A stretch of DNA of 64,000 nt from Companilactobacillus baiquanensis (GTDB lineage Bacteria > Bacillota > Bacilli > Lactobacillales > Lactobacillaceae): assembly GCF_003946605.1 (NCBI RefSeq), contig NZ_RHOQ01000003.1:1-64000 (forward strand), in the 5' to 3' direction. A program made the position numbers and the translations under genes. How positions within the stretch are numbered: position 1 is the first letter of the stretch; each line of letters begins with the position of its first letter. Shown piece after piece: positions 54,323-61,875 of the stretch. The notes beneath the pieces are model-generated. The model was not told the DNA's origin. It saw only the letters and a list, made by a program, of their open reading frames with translations, and did no database searches.

Positions 54323-54840
54323 TTTCGATAGATCCTAGAGTTGACGATTTCAAAGAAGGCCAAAACGATCAATCCGATTCCAAAAAGCTGATAGAAAAAT
54401 ATCATTGTTTTGGAAGGGTTGAGAATAAAAATTATGCCGACACCGATCAATAAGGCAGAGTAAAAGTAATCGAGCCACGGTGTGACATTAACTTGTCTTT
54501 TAGTCTCATTTGAATCTCTAAATTGATTGATACCGTTAACTAATAAAATTATTCCTAAAACTGGCGGCACAAGCTGAATCAAAATCTTTGCGACCAATAA
54601 AACTAAAACGGCGACTAATAACGCTCCGGCACCAAGTCCGATGGCAATGTTATTTTCGCCGGTTTTTTTTCTAATGCTGATACCGTCGATGATCGAAAGT
54701 ACACCATAAATAGCTATATAGGTAGAAACAAGATAGATAATGGCGTTCACACTTTTAACCGGTTGTGCTGTGATCAAGATCCCGACAACTAATAAAAAAA
54801 TAAAACGCAGCCAACGATAAAGCTGGAACTGTCTGACCAT
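54319..54840 (-). CDS. DUF308 family membrane protein (HdeD-like)
   Basis: A 173-residue protein with about six hydrophobic segments in three hairpin pairs, the DUF308/HdeD layout (ILITAQPVKSVNAIIYLVSTYIAIYGVLSIIDGI; PPVLGIILLVNGINQFRDS). It overlaps menI tail to tail by four bases. The function is unknown; acid-stress links exist for HdeD only in enterobacteria. Confidence 0.82.
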   Translation of the reverse strand: MVRQFQLYRWLRFIFLLVVGILITAQPVKSVNAIIYLVSTYIAIYGVLSIIDGISIRKKTGENNIAIGLGAGALLVAVLVLLVAKILIQLVPPVLGIILLVNGINQFRDSNETKRQVNVTPWLDYFYSALLIGVGIIFILNPSKTMIFFYQLFGIGLIVLAFFEIVNSRIYRN

Positions 54841-55153
54841 TTTTTCACTTCCCCCAAACTTGTATAAAACTATGATAACAGAATAATCCTATTTGGTTGA
54901 TCTTTGGGAAAACGTAATCAAATTTATTATTAAAAACATTTTAATTTATAAGAAAGCGCCAACAGTTATTTTAAAACTGTTTATAGGCACTTAACCCTTT
55001 ACTATCCGACTATATCCTTAAGAAAAAACTTGCAACTAAATTAGAAAACAATTAAAATATCAATATTTCCATTATTCAATTTTAAAGGATGAGATCTTGT
55101 ACCCGAACTGACAATGTCAGACAAGATCGTAGCAAGTTATTAGGAGGATTTAT
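54841..55153. other. Intergenic region before the amino-acid permease
   Basis: Contains a hairpin near 54955-54996 (AGCGCC..AACAGT / ACTGTT..GGCACT, imperfect) and a longer two-level hairpin at 55093-55128. No gene found. AT-rich elsewhere; promoters not clearly assigned. Confidence 0.5.
55093..55128 (+). promoter_or_regulatory. Leader hairpin upstream of permease start
   Basis: GATCTTGT (55093-55100) pairs perfectly with ACAAGATC (55121-55128), and CTGAC/GTCAG forms an inner stem, with a seven-base bulge on the left only. It ends 14 bases before the SD AGGAGG and has no T-run, so it is not a terminator. A post-transcriptional role (mRNA stability or protein binding) is possible. Confidence 0.5.
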
Positions 55154-56611
55154 ATGAGTAGGATATTTAAACGATTGACCTTGAAGGAAGATCCGAGTAT
55201 TTATGAAGACAAGGATGCCAATCTGGTAAGAGTATTAACGGTTAAGGATTTCTTAGCCTTAGGTGTAGGGACGATTGTTTCAACGTCGATTTTTACTTTA
55301 CCAGGTGTCGTTGCGGCTGATCATGCTGGCCCAGCGGTGGTCTTTTCGTTTTTAATTGCTGCGATCGTTGCGGGTTTAGTGGCTTTTGCCTATGCTGAAA
55401 TGGCGGCAGCGATGCCGTTTGCTGGATCAGCTTATTCTTGGATCAACGTTATGTTTGGAGAATTCTTTGGCTGGATCGCTGGTTGGGCGTTGTTAGCTGA
55501 ATACTTTATTGCTTTGGCCTTCGTGGGTTCTGGATTGTCTGCGAATTTTCGAGGGTTGTTAGTTCCACTGGGAATTAATTTTCCAAAAGCATTGTCGAAC
55601 ACTTTAGGAAATGACGGCGGAATCATCGACATTACTGCTGTGATCGTGTTAGTTGCTGTTGCTTGGTTGCTTTCTAAAGGTGTTAACGGTGCTGCTAGAG
55701 TTGAAAATGTTTTGGTTGTTTTAAAAGTTCTAGCAATTTTGACATTCATTATTGTTGGTTTAACTGCCATTCATATTGAAAATTACGTACCATTTATTCC
55801 TAAATACCACGTTAATCCAGATGGAACTGCTTTTGGTGGTTGGAAAGGGATCTATGCTGGTGTTTCGATGATCTTCTTATCATATATTGGATTTGATTCG
55901 ATCGCCGCTAATTCTGCTGAAGCTAAAGACCCTGAAAAGACTATGCCACGTGGGATCCTTGGTTCATTAGTTATCGCGGTTACATTGTTTGTGGCTGTTG
56001 CTTTAGTTTTAGTTGGAATGTTCAAATATACTAAATACGCTAACAATGCTGAACCTGTTGGCTGGGCTTTACGTCAAGCGGGTCATTCTGGAATTGCTAG
56101 TGTCATTCAAGCGGTTGCGGTTATTGGTATGTTCACGGCATTGATTGGAATGATGCTGGCTGGATCACGTTTGCTTTATTCATTTGGTCGTGACGGAATG
56201 TTGCCAGCATGGCTTGGTAAGCTGAACAAACGTAATTTACCTAATCATGCGTTGTTTGCTTTATCAGCTATTGCTGTTGTGGTTGGAGCACTATGTCCAT
56301 TTGCTTTCTTGGCTCAATTGATTTCTGCTGGGACTTTGATTGCTTTTATGTTTGTTTCCTTGGGGATCTATCCCTTGAGAAGACGAGAGGGTAAGGATCT
56401 ACCTGAACCATCATTTAAAATGCCACTTTATCCTGTTTTACCTGCTGTTGCCTTTCTTGGCGCTTTGTTTGTATTTTGGGGTCTTGATGTTCAAGCTAAG
56501 ACCTATGCTGGGGTTTGGTTTGCTATTGGGCTTGTTATTTATTTTGCTTATGGCATGCACCATTCTTATCTTGGAAAAGGTAACAAGCGGGTTAAGAGTT
56601 CTGATGATTAA
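55154..56611 (+). CDS. APC family amino acid permease (cationic type)
   Basis: A 485-residue transporter with about 12-14 membrane segments. It opens with a cytosolic stretch, then LALGVGTIVSTSIFTLPGVVAADHAGPAVVFSFLIAAI, the helix-1 G-x-G region, and FLSYIGFDSIAANSAEAKDPEKTMPRGILGSL (about 245-278), typical for YfnA/CAT-like permeases. Substrate likely a cationic or branched amino acid. SD AGGAGG. Followed by a short hairpin (GAGACC/GGTCTC, 56619-56642) with T-run. Confidence 0.9.
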   Translation: MSRIFKRLTLKEDPSIYEDKDANLVRVLTVKDFLALGVGTIVSTSIFTLPGVVAADHAGPAVVFSFLIAAIVAGLVAFAYAEMAAAMPFAGSAYSWINVMFGEFFGWIAGWALLAEYFIALAFVGSGLSANFRGLLVPLGINFPKALSNTLGNDGGIIDITAVIVLVAVAWLLSKGVNGAARVENVLVVLKVLAILTFIIVGLTAIHIENYVPFIPKYHVNPDGTAFGGWKGIYAGVSMIFLSYIGFDSIAANSAEAKDPEKTMPRGILGSLVIAVTLFVAVALVLVGMFKYTKYANNAEPVGWALRQAGHSGIASVIQAVAVIGMFTALIGMMLAGSRLLYSFGRDGMLPAWLGKLNKRNLPNHALFALSAIAVVVGALCPFAFLAQLISAGTLIAFMFVSLGIYPLRRREGKDLPEPSFKMPLYPVLPAVAFLGALFVFWGLDVQAKTYAGVWFAIGLVIYFAYGMHHSYLGKGNKRVKSSDD

Positions 56612-56618
56612 TTATTTT

Positions 56619-56649
56619 TTGAGACCTTTTATAGTGGGTCTCTTTTTTT
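56619..56649 (+). terminator. Terminator of the permease gene
   Basis: GAGACC-TTTTATAGTG-GGTCTC followed by seven Ts. Confidence 0.75.
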
Positions 56650-56661
56650 GTTTGGTGTGGC

Positions 56662-56836
56662 GTCTACGAGTGGTAAGTGATTCCGTCTGCCGTGGGACCG
56701 ATCCCAGCCTTGGTCTGGGATCTCGATTTTTAGCTACACTTCGTGTATCTAGAAATCGTCTGTGGTGTAAGAACGAGAAGATCGCTCGTTCTAACGCCAC
56801 TTTCACGGCTGACTCCATCACTTACCACTCGTAGAC
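56662..56836 (+). repeat. CLR cloverleaf repeat, copy 11
   Basis: Outer stem GTCTACGAGTGGTAAGTGA / TCACTTACCACTCGTAGAC, unlike any other copy. Hairpin 1: GATCCCAG/CTGGGATC. Hairpin 2: ATTTTTAG-C-TACAC / GTGTA-T-CTAGAAAT, where the inner TTCGC/GCGAA of other copies is replaced on both sides. Hairpin 3: GTGGTGT-aa-GAACGA / TCGTTC-ta-ACGCCAC. Confidence 0.9.
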
Positions 56837-56956
56837 TTTTTGTTTTATAGTAATATTCTGTTTATTAATATAAACATTTAAATATTATTACGTGCGTTAC
56901 TTCCTGTATTATTTTTATTAACAAATGCAATTAATTGAAATATGAGGGGATTAGAT

Positions 56957-58291
56957 ATGGTTTTTAAATTTGAAGATGATCAACCTTTTCCAAATGAAAA
57001 TAATCAAATCGAGTATAAAGAAGAGTTTAGTGAAAAAGTAAAAAGAGAAATTGCAGCTTTTTTAAATGGTAATAAAGTAGGCTATATTTATTTTGGTGTT
57101 AATGATATTAGTCGAAGCATAGTTAAAATATTTTCTGATGAGGAAAAACACTCAATCGAAGAAGAAATTAGTCATTGGCTATCTAGTTCAAAATTCTATC
57201 CAAGTCCCATAGGTTTGATTAATATACATGTTGAATCAAAACTATTTTATATAGAGATTTTACCAGGGAAATCTAAGCCATATTTTTTAGATGAGAAAGT
57301 ATATATTAGGAATAATTCTGAATCGGTAAAGGCTTCACCAGATTTAGTAAATAAAATGTTAATCAATCAAAATTTAAATTCTTTTGATTTAGCGGAATCA
57401 TTGAATCAGGAGCTTTCCTTTGACAGGTTACGTGCCATTTTTAGAAGACAAAAAATAGAATTTAAACCTAAATCATTAGGCTTTTATAATGAGAGTCAAA
57501 AATTTACTAACACAGCGTTATTAATGAGTGACCAAAATTTATTTTCTATAAAAATAGCAGTTTTTGATGGTATAAATGTTAATCAATTTAAGAACCGTAA
57601 AGAATTTATAGGACCTTTACCAGAACAGATCGATAGTGCATTGGAATTTATTGACTTAAATAATAGATTGTCTTCTAAAATTACCGGAAAACCTCAAAGA
57701 GAAGACACGTTGAGCTATCCTAAAGTGGCGATTAGAGAAGCAGTTGTTAATGCAGTTGTGCATAGATCATATTTTAGTAAGTCCCCTATTCAAATTGAAA
57801 TTTTTGATGATAGATTAACTATAATGTCACCAGGATCTCTACCCGGTGGTATTCAAATTAAGGCGGTTCTTGATGGACAAACGTTGCCTAGAAATTCTCA
57901 AGTGATAAAGATTCTTCATAGATTAAATTATATAGAGGATTACGGAACTGGAATTAGAAGGATAATTGGAAGCTACTCTTTGGAAGACAAACAACCTAGT
58001 TTTAATGCTCAAGAGGACTTTGTAAAAGTCAGTATGCCCGACTTAAATTATGAAGGTCACCTTGTTGAACAGAAATTCGTAAATGTTATTCCTGAAAATG
58101 AAGTTGATTCAGAATGGTCTGTTAAAATATTGGAATATTTAAATGAACATTCATATATAACAAGACCCGTTGTTGAATTGTTATTGAGTGTAAAAAAGAC
58201 TCAAGCTAGTGATTATTTAAAAAATATGGCTAGTGATGGAATTCTTAAAAAAATAGGTTCTGGACCGTCAACCAGATATATTCGAATATAA
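56957..58291 (+). CDS. AlbA_2 (Schlafen-like) and ATPase domain putative regulator
   Basis: A 444-residue protein. The N-terminal 10-120 look like the AlbA_2/Schlafen-type domain (E-x-K-x-E at NQIEYKEEF, then LNGNKVGYIYFGVND, YIRNNSESVKAS). The middle has a GHKL-type ATPase/HATPase_c_4 segment (REAVVNAVVHRSYF, IEIFDDRLTIMSPGSLPGG, EDYGTGIRRI; about 255-345), and the C-terminus is a winged helix (TRPVVELLLSVKKTQASDYLKNMASDGILKKIG). Sold in databases as RecG-like or ATP-binding protein; roles in regulation or defence are possible. ATG 56957 follows GAGGGG. Codon use is more AT-rich than neighbours, suggesting transfer. Confidence 0.8.
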   Translation: MVFKFEDDQPFPNENNQIEYKEEFSEKVKREIAAFLNGNKVGYIYFGVNDISRSIVKIFSDEEKHSIEEEISHWLSSSKFYPSPIGLINIHVESKLFYIEILPGKSKPYFLDEKVYIRNNSESVKASPDLVNKMLINQNLNSFDLAESLNQELSFDRLRAIFRRQKIEFKPKSLGFYNESQKFTNTALLMSDQNLFSIKIAVFDGINVNQFKNRKEFIGPLPEQIDSALEFIDLNNRLSSKITGKPQREDTLSYPKVAIREAVVNAVVHRSYFSKSPIQIEIFDDRLTIMSPGSLPGGIQIKAVLDGQTLPRNSQVIKILHRLNYIEDYGTGIRRIIGSYSLEDKQPSFNAQEDFVKVSMPDLNYEGHLVEQKFVNVIPENEVDSEWSVKILEYLNEHSYITRPVVELLLSVKKTQASDYLKNMASDGILKKIGSGPSTRYIRI

Positions 58292-58423
58292 CCGGAAGAT
58301 ATCGGAAGATACCGGAAGATACCGGAAGATACCGGAAGATACCGGAAGATACCGGAAGATACCGGAAGATACCGGAAGATACCGGAAGATACCGGAAGAT
58401 ACCGGAAGATACCGGAAGATACC
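58291..58423. repeat. Tandem repeat, 10-bp unit ACCGGAAGAT, 13 copies
   Basis: Thirteen head-to-tail decamers from 58291 to 58420 plus ACC; the second unit has ATCGG, all others are identical. The first unit begins at the last base of the TAA stop codon of the preceding gene. The unit length is close to one DNA helical turn. On the minus strand the array would encode a repeated SSGIFRYLPV block, but no ribosome site supports that. Confidence 0.97.
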
Positions 58424-58462
58424 AAAAAAGGCTGTAATCTTATCGATTACTAGCCTTTTTTA
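58424..58462. terminator. Bidirectional terminator after the tandem repeat
   Basis: AAAAAAGGCTGTAATC pairs with GATTACTAGCCTTTTTT (one mismatch). It serves both the AlbA_2 gene and the convergent lipoprotein gene. Confidence 0.85.
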
Positions 58463-58472
58463 GTTTAATGAT

Positions 58473-59348
58473 TTAATTTGAAATTTTTCCGTCTGATTCT
58501 TGTACTGTTGAACGTCCATCAGCACGGGCATTCTTGATTGCTCTGATGATTTCACTATCACTCCAAGCTGGTACGTCTTTAACACCAGAATCGGTTAATT
58601 GTTGACGAGCTTTGGCGATATCTGCGTCGGTGATTGTTCCACCTTCTGCTTTTCTACTTTCTTTGTCAAAGTCTCCGTTGGCGGCTGGGTTGTCGCTATC
58701 GCTTGTGTCAGTAGATGCATCGTTATTTGTGGCAGTGGAATCTGAACTATTACTACTATTATTAGTATCTGCTGTCGTTTCAGATTTGGCCGTGCTCTTT
58801 GGCATGTCTTTTAAGAGCTTCTTAGCTTGTTTATAGATATCTGAGTAATACTTGCCTTTGATACCTTTAAAGCTTGTTATTTGCTTCAATAGGGTGGTTG
58901 CCTGATCAGTGTTATCTGACTTGATCAAATCTTTGGCTGTTTTGATATTGATCTTGAAGTTGGCACGATTTTTCATGATTACTTTAACTTGCTTCAAAAG
59001 TGTCTTAGCACGTTTGGTCATCTTTGCGTTGCCATTTTCTTGTTTCTTAGCTTTATTCAATGATGACTTAGCGTCTGAAAATTCACGTTTATTCATTTGT
59101 TTCTTTGCATTTACAAGGTTTTGAGCTTGTTTTTTGTATGCAGAAGATTTAGTGGTGCTTTTAGCTTCATTGGCTGACTTGTAGTAAGTCAATGCTTTGG
59201 AATAGTCTTTATCGTTTACGGCTTTGTTACCTTTAGACATATCCGTCTTGTAGTCGTTACTGTTATTGTTACTACTTGATGAATTAGAACAACCTACTAC
59301 TAGAAAAGCAGCGATGGTTGCCATCATAAGCGTTAGTATTTTCTTCAT
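58473..59348 (-). CDS. Predicted lipoprotein, 291 aa
   Basis: The signal sequence MKKILTLMMATIAAFLVVGC has a lipobox with Cys20, so it should be anchored outside the membrane. A Ser/Asn linker follows, then a helical repeat-like region (about 40-185) with many Lys and Ala that could be TPR-like (NDKDYSKALTYYKSANEA; NKREFSDAKSSLNKAKK), then a low-complexity Thr/Ser/Asn/Asp linker (about 195-235) and a C-terminal domain ending TITDADIAKARQQLTDSGVKDVPAWSDSEIIRAIKNA. Function unknown; cell-envelope role likely. Confidence 0.82.
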   Translation of the reverse strand: MKKILTLMMATIAAFLVVGCSNSSSSNNNSNDYKTDMSKGNKAVNDKDYSKALTYYKSANEAKSTTKSSAYKKQAQNLVNAKKQMNKREFSDAKSSLNKAKKQENGNAKMTKRAKTLLKQVKVIMKNRANFKINIKTAKDLIKSDNTDQATTLLKQITSFKGIKGKYYSDIYKQAKKLLKDMPKSTAKSETTADTNNSSNSSDSTATNNDASTDTSDSDNPAANGDFDKESRKAEGGTITDADIAKARQQLTDSGVKDVPAWSDSEIIRAIKNARADGRSTVQESDGKISN

Positions 59349-59508
59349 AACTTAATTCCTCCATATTAATACTGCCAAGATTATAACATGTTAAAAGAAA
59401 TTGAAAAAAGTATTTCCGTTTTTGGCATCCTCACTCGTTATTATTTATGTAAGTTACTTAAGTCGGCCGGCAAAGTTCCTTACCAAAAAAGAAAACGAGG
59501 TAGTTTTG

Positions 59509-59715
59509 ATGGACTGGGAAAAAACATCTATTAATTTAACAATGACAAACGATAAGTATGCTAAAGGCAAGATGGTTAGAAGTTTTAACAATATTGTCGC
59601 TGATCCAACTAAAGAACAGATCGGCCTTTTAATAGAAGGTTTGATCATGTTGTCTGATGGGGATGCATTCCTGAAAGCTGAAGTTATCAAGCATGATGCG
59701 ATGGTTACTGAATAA
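59509..59715 (+). CDS. DUF1659 family protein, 68 aa
   Basis: Small protein of DUF1659 type (WEKTSINLTMTNDKYAKGKMVRSFNNIVADPTKEQIGLLIEGLIMLSDGD). I start at ATG 59509 with GAGG eight to twelve bases upstream; a longer frame from 59401 has a hydrophobic start but no matching ribosome site and overlaps nothing conserved. It is followed 20 bases later by a DUF2922 gene, the usual partner in Bacilli. Function unknown. Confidence 0.82.
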   Translation: MDWEKTSINLTMTNDKYAKGKMVRSFNNIVADPTKEQIGLLIEGLIMLSDGDAFLKAEVIKHDAMVTE

Positions 59716-59735
59716 ATATAAAAGGGGAATAGAAT

Positions 59736-59963
59736 ATGAAAAAATTACAATTAAGTTTTAAAACAGCAGCGGGTAAGAGACGTGATCTTGTATTGAACTA
59801 TGTTAAAGATGATCTTGATCCGGTGTTGGTGAAAAGTGCCATGGAAAAGATCACTGCCAGTAAGATTTTTGAAAAAGATACTGTACAACTTTTTTCAGAA
59901 GTTGTTAGTGCCAAGTATGTACAACGTACTGAAAAGGAAATTTTCAAAAATAGCCTTCAGTAG
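59736..59963 (+). CDS. DUF2922 family protein, 75 aa
   Basis: Sequence KKLQLSFKTAAGKRRDLVLNYVKDDLDPVLVKSAMEKITASKIFEKD is typical of DUF2922. SD AAGGGG. It forms an operon with the DUF1659 gene. These two families co-occur in many Bacilli without a known role. Confidence 0.85.
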   Translation: MKKLQLSFKTAAGKRRDLVLNYVKDDLDPVLVKSAMEKITASKIFEKDTVQLFSEVVSAKYVQRTEKEIFKNSLQ

Positions 59964-60017
59964 CAATTTATTTAGCACTTTAGTGAAAATAATTAAAATT
60001 TTTGTATGATATTGCTT

Positions 60018-60060
60018 GAGCCTAATCCCGGAATCGTCTATTATGGGATTAGGCTCTTTT
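60018..60060 (+). terminator. Terminator of the DUF1659-DUF2922 operon
   Basis: GAGCCTAATCCC pairs perfectly with GGGATTAGGCTC, four Ts follow. Confidence 0.85.
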
Positions 60061-60113
60061 GAGGAACAATTATTTTGAGTTACTGTCATAAACGCATATA
60101 TTGGTTAGAAATA

Positions 60114-60153
60114 TTACAAATGTATTATTTTTAATACAGGAATGTTACAAATG
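60114..60153. repeat. Direct repeat upstream of the S-layer-like gene
   Basis: TTACAAATG at 60114-60122 and again at 60145-60153, 31 bases apart, i.e. about three helical turns, upstream of the promoter. Possible activator site; inference only. Confidence 0.35.
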
Positions 60154-60174
60154 GTGGTAATTCAGATTTAGGAG

Positions 60175-60203
60175 TTGATTCAAAAGCCGGAGTTTCATAT
60201 AAT
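60175..60203 (+). promoter_or_regulatory. Promoter of the S-layer-like gene
   Basis: TTGATT (60175-60180), 17 bases, TATAAT (60198-60203). The predicted leader is about 60 bases long and includes a GTGGG-ATAG-CCCAC hairpin (60212-60225), as often found in stable surface-protein mRNAs. Confidence 0.7.
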
Positions 60204-60272
60204 GATTGTCAGTGGGATAGCCCACTAACAAATTAAAAAAATAAATTCTTGTAGTCCAGGGGAGGATTCACA

Positions 60273-61754
60273 TTGAAAAAATCAATTAAATACGCTGGCG
60301 TAGCTGCTGCTACATTACTAGCTGTTGCACCCGTTGCAGCACCAGTTCTAACAAACGTTACTACAGTTCAAGCTGCTGATGTAGTATATCCAACAGCAGA
60401 CCAAGCAACTGGTTGGGCAAACCAATTCCAAAATAAAGTTTTAGGTACAAAAGAAAATGCCGCAACAATGACATCAACAAACTATGGTACTGATCTTGAT
60501 ATTTCAGCATCAACTTTTGCTTCTGATCCATTGTTCGCATCAGTAATGGCAAATACAGTTAATGATACAACATTTGCTGATAACACTGATTCAAAAGTTA
60601 CATCTGTACAAGCAACTGCTATTAATGGAGAAAACAAAGATACATTATCAGCAAATGATGTAAACAAGATTCTTTCTGGCAAATTGTTTGATGGTGTTAC
60701 ATTTACTGTTAACTATTCATATAAGACAGATGCTAACACAACAAAGACAGGAACAATTAACTTTAATGTAACATATGCTCCTACAACAGATACTACAACA
60801 GTTACAAAGGCTGCTGCTAAGTATACAACACCTATTAGTGTTGATTACAACTCACCAGTTGCTGCTACACAACTTGATAGTTCAGTTTCAGATGTTACAT
60901 TGACAGATCAAGATGGTAACAATCTTGTTGGTAATTCTGATCAAGTAGCTTCAGTTTCTGCTGGTGATAACTACTATACTAACTTGAAGAATGCTATCAC
61001 TAATGATGGTAAAACTGGTCTTGCTACTGACTTAACATCAGGTAAGTTTGCTACTGGAGATGCTACATATTATCAAGTAGTTACACTTACAGCTACACCT
61101 GGTAGTGCTTTGGATACATATTTGAAGACAGAACCTTCAGATGGTACATATACTATTAATGGCGTTTCATATGCAAACACAAATAATGGTACAATTGTTG
61201 CTGGTGATGATACTACAGGTGCAACAATTTCATTAGTACGTGAAATTAACGTTGGTTCTAAAGAAGCAGCTTCATGGACAACAACTGACGAAACAGGCGT
61301 TGTTACAACAAAGACTGATAAGACATATTACACAATGAAGAATGATGACAACGACACTATTACTAACCGTGCCCTTGCTGCAAATACTTCATGGAAATAT
61401 GATCAAGTACGTACAAACGCTAACGGCGATGTTCAATATCGTGTATCAACACACGAATGGGTTCCTGCTGAAAGTGTTACTGTAAACGACGATAACAACA
61501 GTGGTTCAGAAACTCCAGAAGGCGCATTGACAGTTACAAACCTTGATACAAAGGGTGTTGTTAGCTTGGCTACACCAGGTATGACATACTTCGTATACAA
61601 CAAGGAAGGCGTAATGTCAACAACACGTGCTCTTGCTGGTGGTTCATCATGGTTAGTTGATAAGACTGCTACTGATGCTAACGGCAACACTTACTACGGT
61701 GTTTCAACAGACGAATTTGTTAAAGCCGGTGAAGGTGTTTCATTTACTGCTTAA
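60273..61754 (+). CDS. S-layer-like secreted protein with SLAP domains
   Basis: A 493-residue secreted protein. Residues 1-35 are a signal peptide ending VQAAD. The mature part is rich in Thr, Asp, Asn and Ala and poor in Cys, as in S-layer proteins. The last 130 residues have two SLAP-like repeats (TWKYDQVRTNANGDVQYRVSTHEWV; WLVDKTATDANGNTYYGVSTDEFVKAG) that should bind wall polymers. TTG start with GGGGAGG. Strong promoter, structured leader and uniform codon choice (GCT, ACA, GGT) point to high expression. It may be the main S-layer protein or an associated one. Confidence 0.85.
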   Translation: MKKSIKYAGVAAATLLAVAPVAAPVLTNVTTVQAADVVYPTADQATGWANQFQNKVLGTKENAATMTSTNYGTDLDISASTFASDPLFASVMANTVNDTTFADNTDSKVTSVQATAINGENKDTLSANDVNKILSGKLFDGVTFTVNYSYKTDANTTKTGTINFNVTYAPTTDTTTVTKAAAKYTTPISVDYNSPVAATQLDSSVSDVTLTDQDGNNLVGNSDQVASVSAGDNYYTNLKNAITNDGKTGLATDLTSGKFATGDATYYQVVTLTATPGSALDTYLKTEPSDGTYTINGVSYANTNNGTIVAGDDTTGATISLVREINVGSKEAASWTTTDETGVVTTKTDKTYYTMKNDDNDTITNRALAANTSWKYDQVRTNANGDVQYRVSTHEWVPAESVTVNDDNNSGSETPEGALTVTNLDTKGVVSLATPGMTYFVYNKEGVMSTTRALAGGSSWLVDKTATDANGNTYYGVSTDEFVKAGEGVSFTA

Positions 61755-61773
61755 TTAGTAAATGCTTAAATTA

Positions 61774-61800
61774 AGACTTGCGAAAGCAAGTCTTTTTTTT
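61774..61800 (+). terminator. Terminator of the S-layer-like gene
   Basis: AGACTTGC-GAAA-GCAAGTCT with eight Ts. The stem resembles the terminator at 63894. Confidence 0.92.
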
Positions 61801-61875
61801 ATGCACTTTTTTAAAATTAATTTATTTATTTATATATTTATAAGTATTAAAATAAAAGTAATTGGAGGGATTACT

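Noticed and set aside
58291..58423. CRISPR array
   Set aside because: Units are 10 bp and contiguous, with no spacers; no cas genes in the window.
58213..58425. Repeat peptide SSGIFRYLPV encoded on the minus strand of the decamer array
   Set aside because: A 10-bp repeat stays open in all frames by chance; no SD and it overlaps the AlbA_2 gene end and a terminator.
59401..59508. Upstream extension of the DUF1659 gene with a signal-like start
   Set aside because: The extension has no ribosome site at its TTG, and family members start at the equivalent of ATG 59509.
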